Shown: positions 25,499 through 34,479, numbered from the stretch's first letter. The stretch is DNA of 64,000 bases from Devosia salina (GCF_019504385.1 NZ_CP080590.1:1592001-1656000); one strand, 5' to 3'. Numbers and translations are program-made. Notes: generated from the letters alone by a model not told the origin.

Positions 25499-26878
25499 TT
25501 AGTGGTGGTGCTCTTCCGGAACCTCGTCCTCGTCGGCCTGGATCAGCTTGGCGAGTTCGTCGCGGGTCATCTTCTTGTCGGTGACGTCGCCGAGCTCGAT
25601 GATGTGGTCGACGACCTTGTTCTCGAAGATCGGGGCGCGGAGGCTGGCCAGCGCCTGCGGGTTCTTGCGGTAGTAGTCGTAAACCTGCTGTTCCTGGCCG
25701 GGGAAGCGACGGACTTCGGCGATCAGCGCCTGCTGATGCTCTTCGTCGGTCACCTGCACTTCGTTCTGGTTGCCGATTTCTGCGACGACCAGGCCCAGGC
25801 GCACGCGGCGCTCGGCAATGCGCTGATACTGTTCCTTGGCGGCTTCCTCGGTGGTGCCTTCGTCTTCGAAGGACCGGCCGTGGTGCTCGATCTCGTGCAC
25901 GACGCGCTGCCAGATGGTGTTGAACTCGGCTTCAACCAGCTGGGCCGGCACATCGAACTTGTGGCCTTCGTCCAGCGCGTCTAGAACCTGGCGCTTCATG
26001 TGCTGGCGGCCCATCGAGCTGAGGGCGTTTTCCATCTGGTCGCGAACGGCCTTGCGCAGCGCGGCAACGTCTTCGAGGCCGAGCTTCTTGGCAAATTCGT
26101 CATCCAGCTCGCCGGCATTAGGGCCGTCGACATGAAGAATGGTGACCTCGAAGGTGGCCTTCTTACCGGCCAGCTCTTCGTTCTGGTAGTCCTTGGGGAA
26201 GGTGACCTTGATCTCGCGGGTCTCGCCCTTCTTCATCCCGACCAGCTGCTCTTCGAAGCCGGGGATGAATTCACCCGAACCGACGGTCAGGTGCGCGTGG
26301 TCGGACGAGCCCCCCTCGAATTCCTTGCCGCCGATCTTGCCTACGAAGCTGAGGCCCAGACGGTCGCCGTCTTCCACGACGGCGTCGTCGCCCTTGTCGG
26401 TATAGCCGCGGTTCTGCGCGAACACGCGCTTCACTTCGGTTTCGACTTCCTCGTCGGTGACGTCGACGACAGGCTTGTTGAGCTTGACGCCCTTGATATC
26501 CATCAGGGTCACAGCGGGCAGGATTTCATATTCGACTTCGAAAGCGAGATCGGCCTTGCCATCGAGAACGTCATTGATGACGCCCTGGTCCTGCGGCAGG
26601 TCGACCTTGGGCTGGGTGGCAGCGCGCTCTTCGCGCTTGTCCAGCGTGTCGGACACGGTGGCGTTGATCGCGTCGGTCATGACCTCGGACATGGCCGAGC
26701 GGCCATAGACCTTCTTGAGATGCGAAGTCGGCACCTTGCCCGGGCGGAAGCCCTTGATATTGGCCTGGCCCTTGAGCTCTTCGAGCTTGGCGTCGAGGCG
26801 CGAATTGAGGTCCGCGGCCGGAATGGTGACGCTGAGCTTGCGCTTGAGGCCGTCGTTGAGGGTTTCGGTTACCTGCAT
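25499..26878 (-). CDS. tig: Trigger factor, ribosome-bound chaperone
   Basis: Folding helper and peptidyl-prolyl isomerase at the ribosome exit tunnel. The 459-residue protein has the N-terminal ribosome-docking signature GFRPGKVP (near residue 43), a central FKBP-type isomerase domain (about 155-245) and the helical C-terminal arms. The C-terminus ends in an acidic stretch followed by three His. It lies 48 bp behind tRNA-Leu on the same strand, a neighbourhood seen in other alphaproteobacteria, so read-through from the tRNA promoter is possible. Confidence 0.96.
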   Translation of the reverse strand: MQVTETLNDGLKRKLSVTIPAADLNSRLDAKLEELKGQANIKGFRPGKVPTSHLKKVYGRSAMSEVMTDAINATVSDTLDKREERAATQPKVDLPQDQGVINDVLDGKADLAFEVEYEILPAVTLMDIKGVKLNKPVVDVTDEEVETEVKRVFAQNRGYTDKGDDAVVEDGDRLGLSFVGKIGGKEFEGGSSDHAHLTVGSGEFIPGFEEQLVGMKKGETREIKVTFPKDYQNEELAGKKATFEVTILHVDGPNAGELDDEFAKKLGLEDVAALRKAVRDQMENALSSMGRQHMKRQVLDALDEGHKFDVPAQLVEAEFNTIWQRVVHEIEHHGRSFEDEGTTEEAAKEQYQRIAERRVRLGLVVAEIGNQNEVQVTDEEHQQALIAEVRRFPGQEQQVYDYYRKNPQALASLRAPIFENKVVDHIIELGDVTDKKMTRDELAKLIQADEDEVPEEHHH

Positions 26879-26926
26879 TGGGGTCTGATCCCGTCTTGAT
26901 TCAATCTCGTTCGGCCGAGGCCGCTA

Positions 26927-27011
26927 TGGTGCGGGTGAGAGGACTCGAACCTCCACGCCTTGCGGCGCTGGAACCTAAATCCAGTGCGTCTACCAGTTCC
27001 GCCACACCCGC
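26927..27011 (-). tRNA. tRNA-Leu (anticodon UAG), CCA encoded
   Basis: Reading the minus strand from 27011, the acceptor stem GCGGGTG pairs with CACCCGC, followed by discriminator A (26930) and an encoded CCA (26927-26929). The anticodon arm CTGGA-TTTAGGT-TCCAG gives anticodon TAG. A long variable arm (GCGCCGCAAGGCGT) and the GGTTCGAGTCC T-arm confirm a class II leucine tRNA. It is 85 nt including CCA. Confidence 0.96.
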
Positions 27012-27042
27012 AAGGGTCCCCGTCGGCCGGGTTGGCGTTGCA

Positions 27043-27069
27043 TCTATATGAAGAGCGTGAGGCAGTCAA
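27043..27069 (-). promoter_or_regulatory. Possible promoter of tRNA-Leu
   Basis: On the minus strand TTGACT (27069-27064) and TATAGA (27048-27043) are 15 bp apart, upstream of the tRNA 5' end at 27011. The hexamers are good but the spacing is short, so the call is tentative. Confidence 0.4.
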
Positions 27070-27106
27070 AGCCTAGCTTGGCGATTTGGCCGGAATGACG
27101 ATAGTA

Positions 27107-27121
27107 GCACCAAACCCGTGC
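27107..27121. promoter_or_regulatory. Candidate distal NtrC site of glnBA
   Basis: GCAC-N7-GTGC matches the NtrC half-sites with exact spacing. It lies about 265 bp upstream of the sigma-54 promoter of glnB. Such distal enhancer sites act through DNA looping. Confidence 0.5.
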
Positions 27122-27251
27122 CTATGGAGGCTGTGTCGGCGGGTCAGGTGGTCTTCCTTCTTTCGTGGAGCTCGATGCGCGAACGCCGCTGCGATAAGTG
27201 GCGTCATTTTCATCATTCCCGCGCGGAGAGCACCCGCGATCCGGTCCTTGA

Positions 27252-27268
27252 TGCGCAAATGATGTGCA
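27252..27268. promoter_or_regulatory. Candidate proximal NtrC site of glnBA
   Basis: TGCGC-N7-GTGCA matches the NtrC consensus TGCAC-N7-GTGCA with one change and correct spacing. It is centred about 115 bp upstream of the sigma-54 GG element, a usual distance for an enhancer. Confidence 0.6.
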
Positions 27269-27373
27269 TTCTGTCTAATATTTGATCATAGCGATCCTCG
27301 GAGCGGCGCGGCAAATGGCGCGCGCGGCCCGCAAGCTGCTGTTCTAATTCGTCTTTTCGATCACAAGGATAGC

Positions 27374-27389
27374 TGGCACAGGCCGTGCA
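27374..27389 (+). promoter_or_regulatory. Sigma-54 promoter of glnB-glnA
   Basis: TGGCACAGGCCGTGCA fits the -24/-12 consensus TGGCACG-N4-TTGCA, with the invariant GG and GC separated by exactly 10 bp. The expected transcript starts about 12 bp downstream, leaving a leader of roughly 35 nt before the GTG at 27434. Together with the two NtrC-like sites it indicates induction under nitrogen limitation. Confidence 0.75.
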
Positions 27390-27433
27390 TACACGTGGCC
27401 GGTATCTGCCGAAAACGGCCAGTGGAGGCTCCA

Positions 27434-27772
27434 GTGAAAAAAATCGAGGCTATCGTAAAGCCATTCAAGCTCGACGAAGTCAAAGAAGCGCTGCAGGAAG
27501 TTGGCCTGCAGGGCATCACCGTGACCGAGGCCAAGGGTTTCGGGCGCCAGAAGGGCCATACCGAGCTCTATCGCGGCGCTGAATATGTGGTGGATTTCCT
27601 GCCCAAGGTGAAAGTCGAAGTGGTTTGCCCCGACGATCTGGCCGAAAAGGCCATCGAGGCGATCCGCACCGCTGCGCAAACAGGTCGCATCGGTGACGGC
27701 AAGATCTTCGTCTACTCAATCGAGCAGGCCATCCGTATCCGTACCGGCGAATTCGGCGACGACGCGCTCTGA
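27434..27772 (+). CDS. glnB: PII nitrogen regulatory protein
   Basis: Trimeric sensor of 2-oxoglutarate and ATP/ADP that controls glutamine synthetase adenylylation and NtrB/NtrC. The GTG at 27434, behind GGAGG, gives the standard 112 residues beginning MKKIEAIVKPF; a 13-codon longer frame lacks support. The T-loop contains the uridylylation target Y51 in ELYRGAEY. The family sequence GRIGDGKIFV is present near residue 84. glnA follows after 67 bp, the usual GlnB rather than GlnK context (no amtB nearby). Confidence 0.96.
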   Translation: MKKIEAIVKPFKLDEVKEALQEVGLQGITVTEAKGFGRQKGHTELYRGAEYVVDFLPKVKVEVVCPDDLAEKAIEAIRTAAQTGRIGDGKIFVYSIEQAIRIRTGEFGDDAL

Positions 27773-27839
27773 AGCCTCCCTTCAGACGCCAGACGCCACA
27801 AACAGCAACAAGCATCCGATTTTGACAGGGGAAGACCTA

Positions 27840-29249
27840 ATGACCACCGGAAGCGATATTGTTCAGCGTATCAAGGACGAGAACATCAAGTATCTCGACG
27901 TGCGCTTTACCGACCTGCGCGGCAAGCTGCAGCACGTCACCATGGACGCATCGGTGGTTGATGCCGACATGTTCGAGGAAGGCGTCATGTTCGACGGTTC
28001 CTCTATTGCCGGCTGGAAGGCCATCAACGAGTCCGACATGGTGCTGATGCCCGATCCGGATTCCGCCTATATGGATCCGTTCTTCGCCGCCTCGACCCTC
28101 GCCATCAACTGCGACATTCTCGAGCCCGCCACCTACCAGCCCTATAACCGCGACCCGCGCGGCATCGCCAAGAAGGCCGAAGCCCTGGTCAAGTCCTCGG
28201 GCATCGGTGACTCGGTGGTGTTCGGCCCCGAACCCGAATTCTTCATCTTCGACGACGTGAAGTACTCGACCACCACCTACAATGTGGGCTTCTCGGTCGA
28301 CCATTCGGAACTGCCGATCAACAACAATGCCGATTATGAAGGTGGCAATAACGGCCACCATATCGGCCTCAAGAAGGGCTATTTCCCGGTTCCGCCGCTG
28401 GACAGCGCCCAGGACATGCGCGGTGAGATGCTCGAAGCCATGGGCTCGATGGGCGTCATCATCGAAAAGCACCACCACGAAGTGGCTTCGGCACAGCACG
28501 AGCTGGGCATGAAGTTCAAGCCGATGATCCAGTCGGCCGACGACGTGCTGATCTACAAATATGCCGTGCAGCAGGTTGCCAATGCCTATGGCAAGACCGC
28601 GACCTTCATGCCCAAGCCCGTCTATGGCGACAATGGCTCGGGCATGCACTGCCACCAGTCGATCTGGAAGGACGGCAAGCCGCTGTTCGCCGGTGACCAG
28701 TATGCGGGCCTCTCCATGGAGTGCCTCTACTACATCGGCGGCGTGATCAAGCACGCCAAGGCCATCAACGCCTTCACCAACCCGACCACCAATTCCTACA
28801 AGCGTCTGGTGCCCGGCTTCGAAGCCCCGGTGCTGCTGGCCTATTCGGCCCGCAACCGTTCGGCCTCCTGCCGTATCCCCTTCGGCCAGTCGCCGAAGTC
28901 CAAGCGCGTGGAAGTGCGTTTCCCCGATCCGCTGGCGAACCCGTACCTGGCCTTTACCGCTCTGCTGATGGCCGGCCTCGACGGCATCAAGAACAAGATC
29001 CACCCCGGCGACCCGATGGACAAGGATCTCTACGAGCTGCCCAAGGAAGAGCTCAAGGAAATCCCGACCGTGTCCGGCTCGCTGCGTGAAGCGCTGGAAG
29101 CCCTGTCGGCCGACCGCGACTTCCTCAAGGTCGGTGGCGTGATGGATGACGATTTCATCGACAGCTATATCGACCTCAAGATGCAGGAAGTGATCAAGTT
29201 CGAGCACACCCCGCACCCGGTCGAGTACGAAATGTACTACTCCGCCTAA
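27840..29249 (+). CDS. glnA: Glutamine synthetase type I
   Basis: Makes glutamine from glutamate, ammonia and ATP as a dodecamer. ATG at 27840 gives 469 residues, the normal GSI length. Visible are the FDGSS loop, the EPEF metal ligands, NGSGMHCHQSIW, the ATP-site NPTTNSYKRLVPGFEAP and the adenylylation site Y398 in DKDLYELP, so activity should be set by GlnE and PII. A purine-rich ribosome site (AGGGGAAG) precedes the start. The gene is co-transcribed with glnB and ended by a strong terminator. Confidence 0.98.
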   Translation: MTTGSDIVQRIKDENIKYLDVRFTDLRGKLQHVTMDASVVDADMFEEGVMFDGSSIAGWKAINESDMVLMPDPDSAYMDPFFAASTLAINCDILEPATYQPYNRDPRGIAKKAEALVKSSGIGDSVVFGPEPEFFIFDDVKYSTTTYNVGFSVDHSELPINNNADYEGGNNGHHIGLKKGYFPVPPLDSAQDMRGEMLEAMGSMGVIIEKHHHEVASAQHELGMKFKPMIQSADDVLIYKYAVQQVANAYGKTATFMPKPVYGDNGSGMHCHQSIWKDGKPLFAGDQYAGLSMECLYYIGGVIKHAKAINAFTNPTTNSYKRLVPGFEAPVLLAYSARNRSASCRIPFGQSPKSKRVEVRFPDPLANPYLAFTALLMAGLDGIKNKIHPGDPMDKDLYELPKEELKEIPTVSGSLREALEALSADRDFLKVGGVMDDDFIDSYIDLKMQEVIKFEHTPHPVEYEMYYSA

Positions 29250-29270
29250 GCGGCTCAGAAATGAGTGGGG

Positions 29271-29293
29271 AAGGGGCCTTCGGGCCCCTTTTT
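29271..29293 (+). terminator. Rho-independent terminator of glnBA
   Basis: An 8-bp stem AAGGGGCC/GGCCCCTT with a TTCG tetraloop is followed by further T residues, 21 bp behind the glnA stop. Confidence 0.92.
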
Positions 29294-29395
29294 CATGCGC
29301 CGGCGAGCGTCCAGGTAGCAGCACAGGAACGCGGAAACGCGCCGTCACCCGGCCTGCGGGGCGCGACGCGTGACCATGCGGTTACCTTTGCCCGG

Positions 29396-30046
29396 TCAGA
29401 CGGCCTTGAAGCTGCGGCGCATCACTTCGCGCCATTCCTCGGGCGCCTCGAGCAGGCCCTCGATGCTGTCAGCGCTTTGCTGTTCGAAAAAGCGCACGGC
29501 AAAGCCGAAGTCGAACAGGCGCACCACCTCGCCTGTGACGCGGCCCACGGTGACGATCTCGCCCACGGCCGGCTGGAACGCCGCCGACACGGCCGCGCCC
29601 GAAATCGAATAGTCGACGATCAGGCACGGCTGCGACCAATTGTCGGGCCTTGCAATGACGGTGCGCGGATTGCTGGGCATGGCGCGCTGCGCCACGCGCC
29701 GGTCGGTTGCCGTGGTCCAGAGTTTTTCGCTGAAGCTGGTGATGCGGGCATTGAGCGCCTCGCGGTCGGCAGCGCTCTGGTCGAACTCGATCTCGAAACC
29801 GTCGTCGAACTGGCGGCTGACCCTGCCGCTGAGCGTGCCGAACGAGGTGAAGCTGACCGATACCGGCTCCCCGATCTGGGGAATGACGGGCGCGGTCACC
29901 CGCAGGCTGTCGCTACCGATCATCCGCAGGCGGCAGGCGAACAGATTGATGCCAGGATGCGTCGGCTGCGCGCCGATGACATAGCGACCCGCGACGGTGG
30001 AAATGCCGTGCAAGGCAATCGTTGGACGTTCCAGAACTTCGGACAC
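29396..30046 (-). CDS. PilZ-domain protein 1
   Basis: Candidate cyclic di-GMP effector. GTG at 30046 is chosen because GGGAGG precedes it by 6 bases; this gives 216 residues, whereas an upstream GTG at 30109 has no ribosome site. The C-terminal PilZ domain carries the ligand motifs RRVAQR (RxxxR) and DYSISG (DxSxxG). The first half, with RLRMIGSDSLRV and GEPVSVSFTSFG, looks like a degenerate PilZ-like barrel. The next gene upstream on the same strand is a related PilZ protein, suggesting duplication. The partner or output is unknown. Confidence 0.85.
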   Translation of the reverse strand: MSEVLERPTIALHGISTVAGRYVIGAQPTHPGINLFACRLRMIGSDSLRVTAPVIPQIGEPVSVSFTSFGTLSGRVSRQFDDGFEIEFDQSAADREALNARITSFSEKLWTTATDRRVAQRAMPSNPRTVIARPDNWSQPCLIVDYSISGAAVSAAFQPAVGEIVTVGRVTGEVVRLFDFGFAVRFFEQQSADSIEGLLEAPEEWREVMRRSFKAV

Positions 30047-30222
30047 GGCCGACCTCCCATTGGTGGTCGAATGAGCATGCGCCCGTCGCCTCAACGGCGT
30101 GTTGCGCACATTGATTGCAATTTATCGAAAGGGCGATCTTTTGGCAGATGTGAACAGCGGGCCGCCAGGCACGGCGCGCCGGCCACTGAGCGGGGCGGGT
30201 CAACGGGCGATCGGGGAACGGC

Positions 30223-30870
30223 TCACTCGCCGGGCGGCTTGATCAGCGCTTCCAGGTCTTCGAATTCCTGCGGCTGGATGAACTGCAGGGCAAAGCCGAC
30301 CTCGAGATGCCGCACCACGCGGCCGACCACCCGGCCAAGGGCCATTGGCATACCCAGTTCCGGCCAGTAATGGGCAGAGACGGCCGCGCCCGACCGTGAC
30401 ACGTCGATGACGAAACAGGGCACTTGCTGGCCGTCGGCCAGGAAGATGGTGCTGCGCGGATCGCGCGGCAGGATACGCCGATGCTCGCGCTTGTCGGGCA
30501 CCTGGGCATGCACATGCTTCTTGTGCCAGTCGATCTTCGCGGCCAGCTTCTCGCGCTCGCTGTCGGTAAGCTGCAGGTCCGTGACGAACCCGGAAGCCAG
30601 GCGCCGGGTGATGCGGCCGCGCAGGATGCCGAACTCGTTGAAATGGGAGGAGACGGATTCGCCCTCCTTGCCCACCACGGGGCCGACGGCCACGAGCATG
30701 CGGGTGGAGATGGAGCAGAGCCGGCAGGCATAGACGGGAATCTTGTCATCGGGCCCGCGGCGACGGTCGGGCAGGGCGTACCGCCCCGCCAGCGCCCCGA
30801 TGAATCGGACATCATTCCATTTGAAGGACGCGCGCAGACTTTCGTCATCGATTGCAGCGGTCAACGACAT
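30223..30870 (-). CDS. PilZ-domain protein 2
   Basis: Candidate cyclic di-GMP effector of 215 residues. The N-terminal half (CRLCSISTRMLVAV, GESVSSHFNEFG) mirrors that of the neighbouring PilZ protein, and the C-terminal PilZ domain has REHRR (RxxxR) and DVSRSG (DxSxxG). Both proteins end in a short acidic helix after a VRHLEVGFAL or VRLFDFGFAV strand, so they are paralogues in tandem. No membrane segment is present. 155 bp of divergent promoter region separates it from the NAD(P)HX repair gene. Confidence 0.87.
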   Translation of the reverse strand: MSLTAAIDDESLRASFKWNDVRFIGALAGRYALPDRRRGPDDKIPVYACRLCSISTRMLVAVGPVVGKEGESVSSHFNEFGILRGRITRRLASGFVTDLQLTDSEREKLAAKIDWHKKHVHAQVPDKREHRRILPRDPRSTIFLADGQQVPCFVIDVSRSGAAVSAHYWPELGMPMALGRVVGRVVRHLEVGFALQFIQPQEFEDLEALIKPPGE

Positions 30871-31025
30871 GGGCTCCCCTTCCCAATTGCCATCACCAGT
30901 GAAAACCCTAAGTGTGAGTCCTTAAGGATTTCTCCCAAGGTCTGTTCAAGTGAGCGCAAGGCTGTAAATTTGTTCCTAACGCGAAGGTTTGGTGCCTCCG
31001 CCTTCCGGAAGCTGAATGCCCCGCC

Positions 31026-32531
31026 ATGCCGAATCCCGATCGACACGTCCTGCTGACACCCGCGCAAATGGCCCAGGCCGACCGACTGGCCGTGTCCCAT
31101 GGCGTACCCTCGCTCACCCTCATGGAAGCGGCTGGCCGCGCGGTTGCCGACCGGATCATCGGCGATTACCCGAAAGGGCCTGTACTGGTTCTGTGCGGGC
31201 CGGGGAACAATGGTGGCGACGGCTTCGTGGTGGCGCGGCTGCTGCAGGCGGCGGGCTGGGCGGTCCGCCTCTGGCTCTCGACCGCGCCCGACCGTCTCAA
31301 GGGAGATGCCGCAGCCATGGCTGCACGCTGGACCGGCAATATGGACGGACCGGACGCGCCGGACCTCGATGGCGTTGGACTCATTGTCGATGCGCTGCTC
31401 GGAGCAGGGCTCGATCGAGACGTCACGGGTCCGCTTGCTGCCACGGTGGATGCCGTCAACGGGTCAGGTATTCCGGTGGTGAGTATCGATGTGCCAAGCG
31501 GAATCGACGGGGCAACCGGCGCCGTACGGGGCACCGCCATCAAGGCGACGGAAACCGTCACCTTCTTTCGCTTCAAGCCCGGACATCTGCTGCTCCCGGG
31601 TCGTACCCATTGTGGTCGGCGGCACCTTGCCGATATCGGCATCCCCCCGGCAGTGCTGGCGGAGATCCCGGTGTCCACCTGGCAGAACAGGCCCGGTCTC
31701 TGGTCCGTGCCCTTCGCCAGTGCCGACCAGCACAAATTCGATCGCGGGCACGTCGTCGTGATTTCCGGCGGGCCGCTGCAAACTGGCGCCGCGCGTCTCT
31801 CGGCCCTCGGGGCATTTCGCAGCGGCGTGGGACTGGTGACGATGCTGGGCACGGAAGAGGCGCTGCGCATGCACGCCGCCCATGTCACGGCGATCATGCT
31901 GCGTCCGATAGCAACGGCTCAGCAACTGGCCGACGTCATGACCGACAAGCGTATCACCGCCGCGGTCGTCGGGCCGGCGGCTGGTGTGAGCAGCGCGACC
32001 AGTGACAACATCGACATTCTTTTGGGGTCAAGCGCGGCACTGGTGCTCGACGCGGACGCGCTGACCTGCATCGCCGCGCAGGCAGAGCCGGCCTGGGCGC
32101 GCATCCAGGCGCGGCAGCCGCCCGTGGTTCTCACCCCCCATGAGGGCGAATTCGTGCGGCTCTTCCCCGATATCACCGGCGACAAGCTTGAACGGGCCCG
32201 GGTCGCGACGTCACGGTCCGGTGCCGTCCTGGTGCTCAAGGGCAGTGACACGGTAATTGCGGCGCCGGATGGCAGGGCTGCCATCAACGACAACGCGCCC
32301 CCATGGCTGGGAACTGCGGGCGCCGGGGATGTGCTGGCTGGCGTGATCGCCGGATTGATGGGGCAGGGCATGTCCGGCTTCGAGGCGGCCTGCGCCGGTG
32401 TCTGGCTTCACGCAGAGGCCGCCAACCGGTTCGGAGGCCCCGGCATGATCAGCGAGGACCTTCCCGCGCTGCTGCCGGGGGTGCTGCAATCGCTGGTCCG
32501 GCCAGCGCCAACCGCTGCTGCCAAAATCTGA
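31026..32531 (+). CDS. nnr: Bifunctional NAD(P)HX epimerase/dehydratase
   Basis: Repairs hydrated NADH and NADPH. The 501-residue fusion has an N-terminal YjeF_N epimerase domain (about 1-210, with CGPGNNGGDGF) and a C-terminal ribokinase-like ADP-dependent dehydratase domain (about 225-495, with LTPHEGEF and GTAGAGDVLAG). Domain order and length match E. coli YjeF/Nnr. Related organisms keep this gene near glnB-glnA, as here, though the two PilZ genes now lie between. Confidence 0.95.
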   Translation: MPNPDRHVLLTPAQMAQADRLAVSHGVPSLTLMEAAGRAVADRIIGDYPKGPVLVLCGPGNNGGDGFVVARLLQAAGWAVRLWLSTAPDRLKGDAAAMAARWTGNMDGPDAPDLDGVGLIVDALLGAGLDRDVTGPLAATVDAVNGSGIPVVSIDVPSGIDGATGAVRGTAIKATETVTFFRFKPGHLLLPGRTHCGRRHLADIGIPPAVLAEIPVSTWQNRPGLWSVPFASADQHKFDRGHVVVISGGPLQTGAARLSALGAFRSGVGLVTMLGTEEALRMHAAHVTAIMLRPIATAQQLADVMTDKRITAAVVGPAAGVSSATSDNIDILLGSSAALVLDADALTCIAAQAEPAWARIQARQPPVVLTPHEGEFVRLFPDITGDKLERARVATSRSGAVLVLKGSDTVIAAPDGRAAINDNAPPWLGTAGAGDVLAGVIAGLMGQGMSGFEAACAGVWLHAEAANRFGGPGMISEDLPALLPGVLQSLVRPAPTAAAKI

Positions 32532-32670
32532 CACGATCAGGCGGATTCTGGCGCAATCGCAAAAGCTTGTCGGATGGAACCGTCGGCCCTACATCAGGGC
32601 GTCATCGCGGGTTCGTGAGCAGCCCGTCTGCCAGTCCGCCCAGCGGCGCAGTCAAACTGGAGCGGGACCC

Positions 32671-33870
32671 ATGAACAAGGCACTGGTCGTTATTCTTGCG
32701 GCCGTTACGCTCGATGCCGTCGGCATCGGGCTCATCTTTCCCATCCTGCCGGCACTGCTGCGCGAAGTGGGTCATACGGCCGATATCGCCACCATCCTTG
32801 GGGTGATGCTGGCGCTCTATTCGGCGTGCCAGTTCCTCTTCTCGCCGATACTCGGGGTGCTCAGCGACCGGTTCGGCCGCAGGCCGGTGCTGCTGGTGTC
32901 GCTGGCTGGTGCGGCTGTCGACTATCTCGTCATGGCCTTCGCTCCCGAACTCTGGCTCCTGGTCATCGGTCGCGCCATTGCGGGAGTGACCAGTGCCAAT
33001 ATGGCCGTGGCAACGGCCTACATCACCGACATTTCGAGCGAGGATGAACGGGCAGGGCGATTCGGACTGTTCCATGCCATGTTCGGCATCGGTTTCATCG
33101 TCGGGCCGGTATTGGGCGGCGTGCTGGGCGATGTCTGGGTGCGTTCGCCTTTCCTGGTCGCTGCCGCGCTGAACGCGGTGAACTTCGCCCTCGCCCTCTT
33201 CGTGCTCCCCGAATCGCGCAAGGGGCAGAGCGATGCCCATTTCACCTGGGACACGCTCAATCCGTTCCGGCCGCTGGCCTGGGCCTTCACGTTCAAGACC
33301 CTTATCCCGCTGATGGGCATCTATCTCATCATGAGCCTTGTCGGAAACGTCTATGGCACGACCTGGGCCATTTTTGGCGAGGACGTATTCGGCTGGAACG
33401 GCATGATGATCGGCCTGTCCCTTGGCGCCTTTGGCCTTCTTCATGCCATCGCGCAGGCCTTCCTGACCGGTCCCGCCGTGGCGCGGCTGGGCGAACGTTG
33501 GGCGCTGCTTTTGGGCATGGCCTGCGAAATCAGCGCCATGCTGGTGATGGCGTGGGCGGGGCAGGGCTGGCTGGTCTTCGTCATCATGCCCATATTCGCC
33601 CTGGGGGGTATCGGCATGCCGGCGCTTCAATCGCTCATGACCCGGCAGGTCGATTCCGGCAGGCAGGGGCAATTGCAGGGCGTGCTGGCCAGCCTTGTCA
33701 GCCTCGCGTCGGTGTTCGGGCCCCTCCTTTTCAGCTTTGCCTATTTCGGGCTCCGCCCAACCTGGCCGGGCGCGATATGGCTGGTGGCCATTGGGATCTA
33801 CCTCTGTGCCCTGCCGCTCATGGTGGGCATAAGGCGACCTGCCGGAATCGCGTCTGGAGGGGCGGCATAG
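32671..33870 (+). CDS. TetA-like major facilitator drug exporter
   Basis: Inner-membrane proton-coupled exporter of 399 residues with about 12 membrane helices. It is strikingly similar to the Tet(A)/Tet(C) family: the N-terminus LDAVGIGLIFPILPALLR, the motif A loop SDRFGRRPVLLVSLAGAAVDY, GPVLGGVLG, and GGIGMPALQSLMTRQVD all align with my memory of TetA. No divergent tetR is present; the neighbours are nnr and hup. Chromosomal homologues of this kind occur in many alphaproteobacteria, so tetracycline export is possible but not shown. Confidence 0.85.
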   Translation: MNKALVVILAAVTLDAVGIGLIFPILPALLREVGHTADIATILGVMLALYSACQFLFSPILGVLSDRFGRRPVLLVSLAGAAVDYLVMAFAPELWLLVIGRAIAGVTSANMAVATAYITDISSEDERAGRFGLFHAMFGIGFIVGPVLGGVLGDVWVRSPFLVAAALNAVNFALALFVLPESRKGQSDAHFTWDTLNPFRPLAWAFTFKTLIPLMGIYLIMSLVGNVYGTTWAIFGEDVFGWNGMMIGLSLGAFGLLHAIAQAFLTGPAVARLGERWALLLGMACEISAMLVMAWAGQGWLVFVIMPIFALGGIGMPALQSLMTRQVDSGRQGQLQGVLASLVSLASVFGPLLFSFAYFGLRPTWPGAIWLVAIGIYLCALPLMVGIRRPAGIASGGAA

Positions 33871-34071
33871 GCAAAGCGGGGACAATCCCCGGCAAACCCG
33901 GGATTTGAGCTTATCCGGGCTTGCGAGGCCGATTTTTCCGGTCCATTAACAGCTTTGCACCGTCGGGCCGCCGAAAACCCCCGGATTTCCTTGCGCCGAG
34001 CGCAGAATCGCAAAAGGTTGTCGGCGTTTTCGTTCGCCAGAGACGGCGGGCATTCACTGTGAGGAAACGCT

Positions 34072-34344
34072 ATGAACAAAAACGATCTGGTTGGCGTCGT
34101 TGCCGACAAGGCTACGATCACCAAGGCACAGGCCGCCGAAGCGGTTGACGCAGTGTTCGAAGCCATTACTGCTGCTCTCAAGGGTGGCGACGAAGTTCGT
34201 CTGGTTGGCTTCGGCACCTTTGCCGTCTCCCAGCGCAAGGCTTCGACCGGCCGCAACCCGGCCACCGGCGCGGAAATTCAGATTCCGGCTTCGAACCAGG
34301 CCAAGTTCAAGCCCGGCAAGGGCCTCAAGGACGCGATCAACTAA
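34072..34344 (+). CDS. hup: DNA-binding protein HU
   Basis: Small nucleoid protein of 90 residues that bends DNA. It has the family pattern MNKNDLVGVVAD, GFGTFAV and the DNA-clamping arm with the signature GRNPATGAEIQIPAS. The TGAGGAAACGCT leader contains a GAGGA ribosome site. lon, the frequent upstream neighbour in Proteobacteria, is not here. A hairpin follows the stop. Confidence 0.96.
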   Translation: MNKNDLVGVVADKATITKAQAAEAVDAVFEAITAALKGGDEVRLVGFGTFAVSQRKASTGRNPATGAEIQIPASNQAKFKPGKGLKDAIN

Positions 34345-34371
34345 GATCGCTGCCTGCCTGTACTTGGCGAT

Positions 34372-34402
34372 CGGCCCCGCGCGGATGACGCCGGGGCCGT
34401 TT
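34372..34402 (+). terminator. Probable terminator of hup
   Basis: CGGCCCCG at 34372-34379 pairs with CGGGGCCG at 34392-34399 around a 12-nt loop, followed by TTTA. The T tract is short. Confidence 0.6.
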
Positions 34403-34479
34403 ATGTTCCTGCAAATGTCAGTTGACGGGCAGGGGCGGGCACCCTAATCAGGGCGCCGTTCACCTGTGGCTTCGGCCCG

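Noticed and set aside
27837..29348. 503-codon antisense frame over glnA
   Set aside because: Shadow of a highly conserved gene with strong codon bias.
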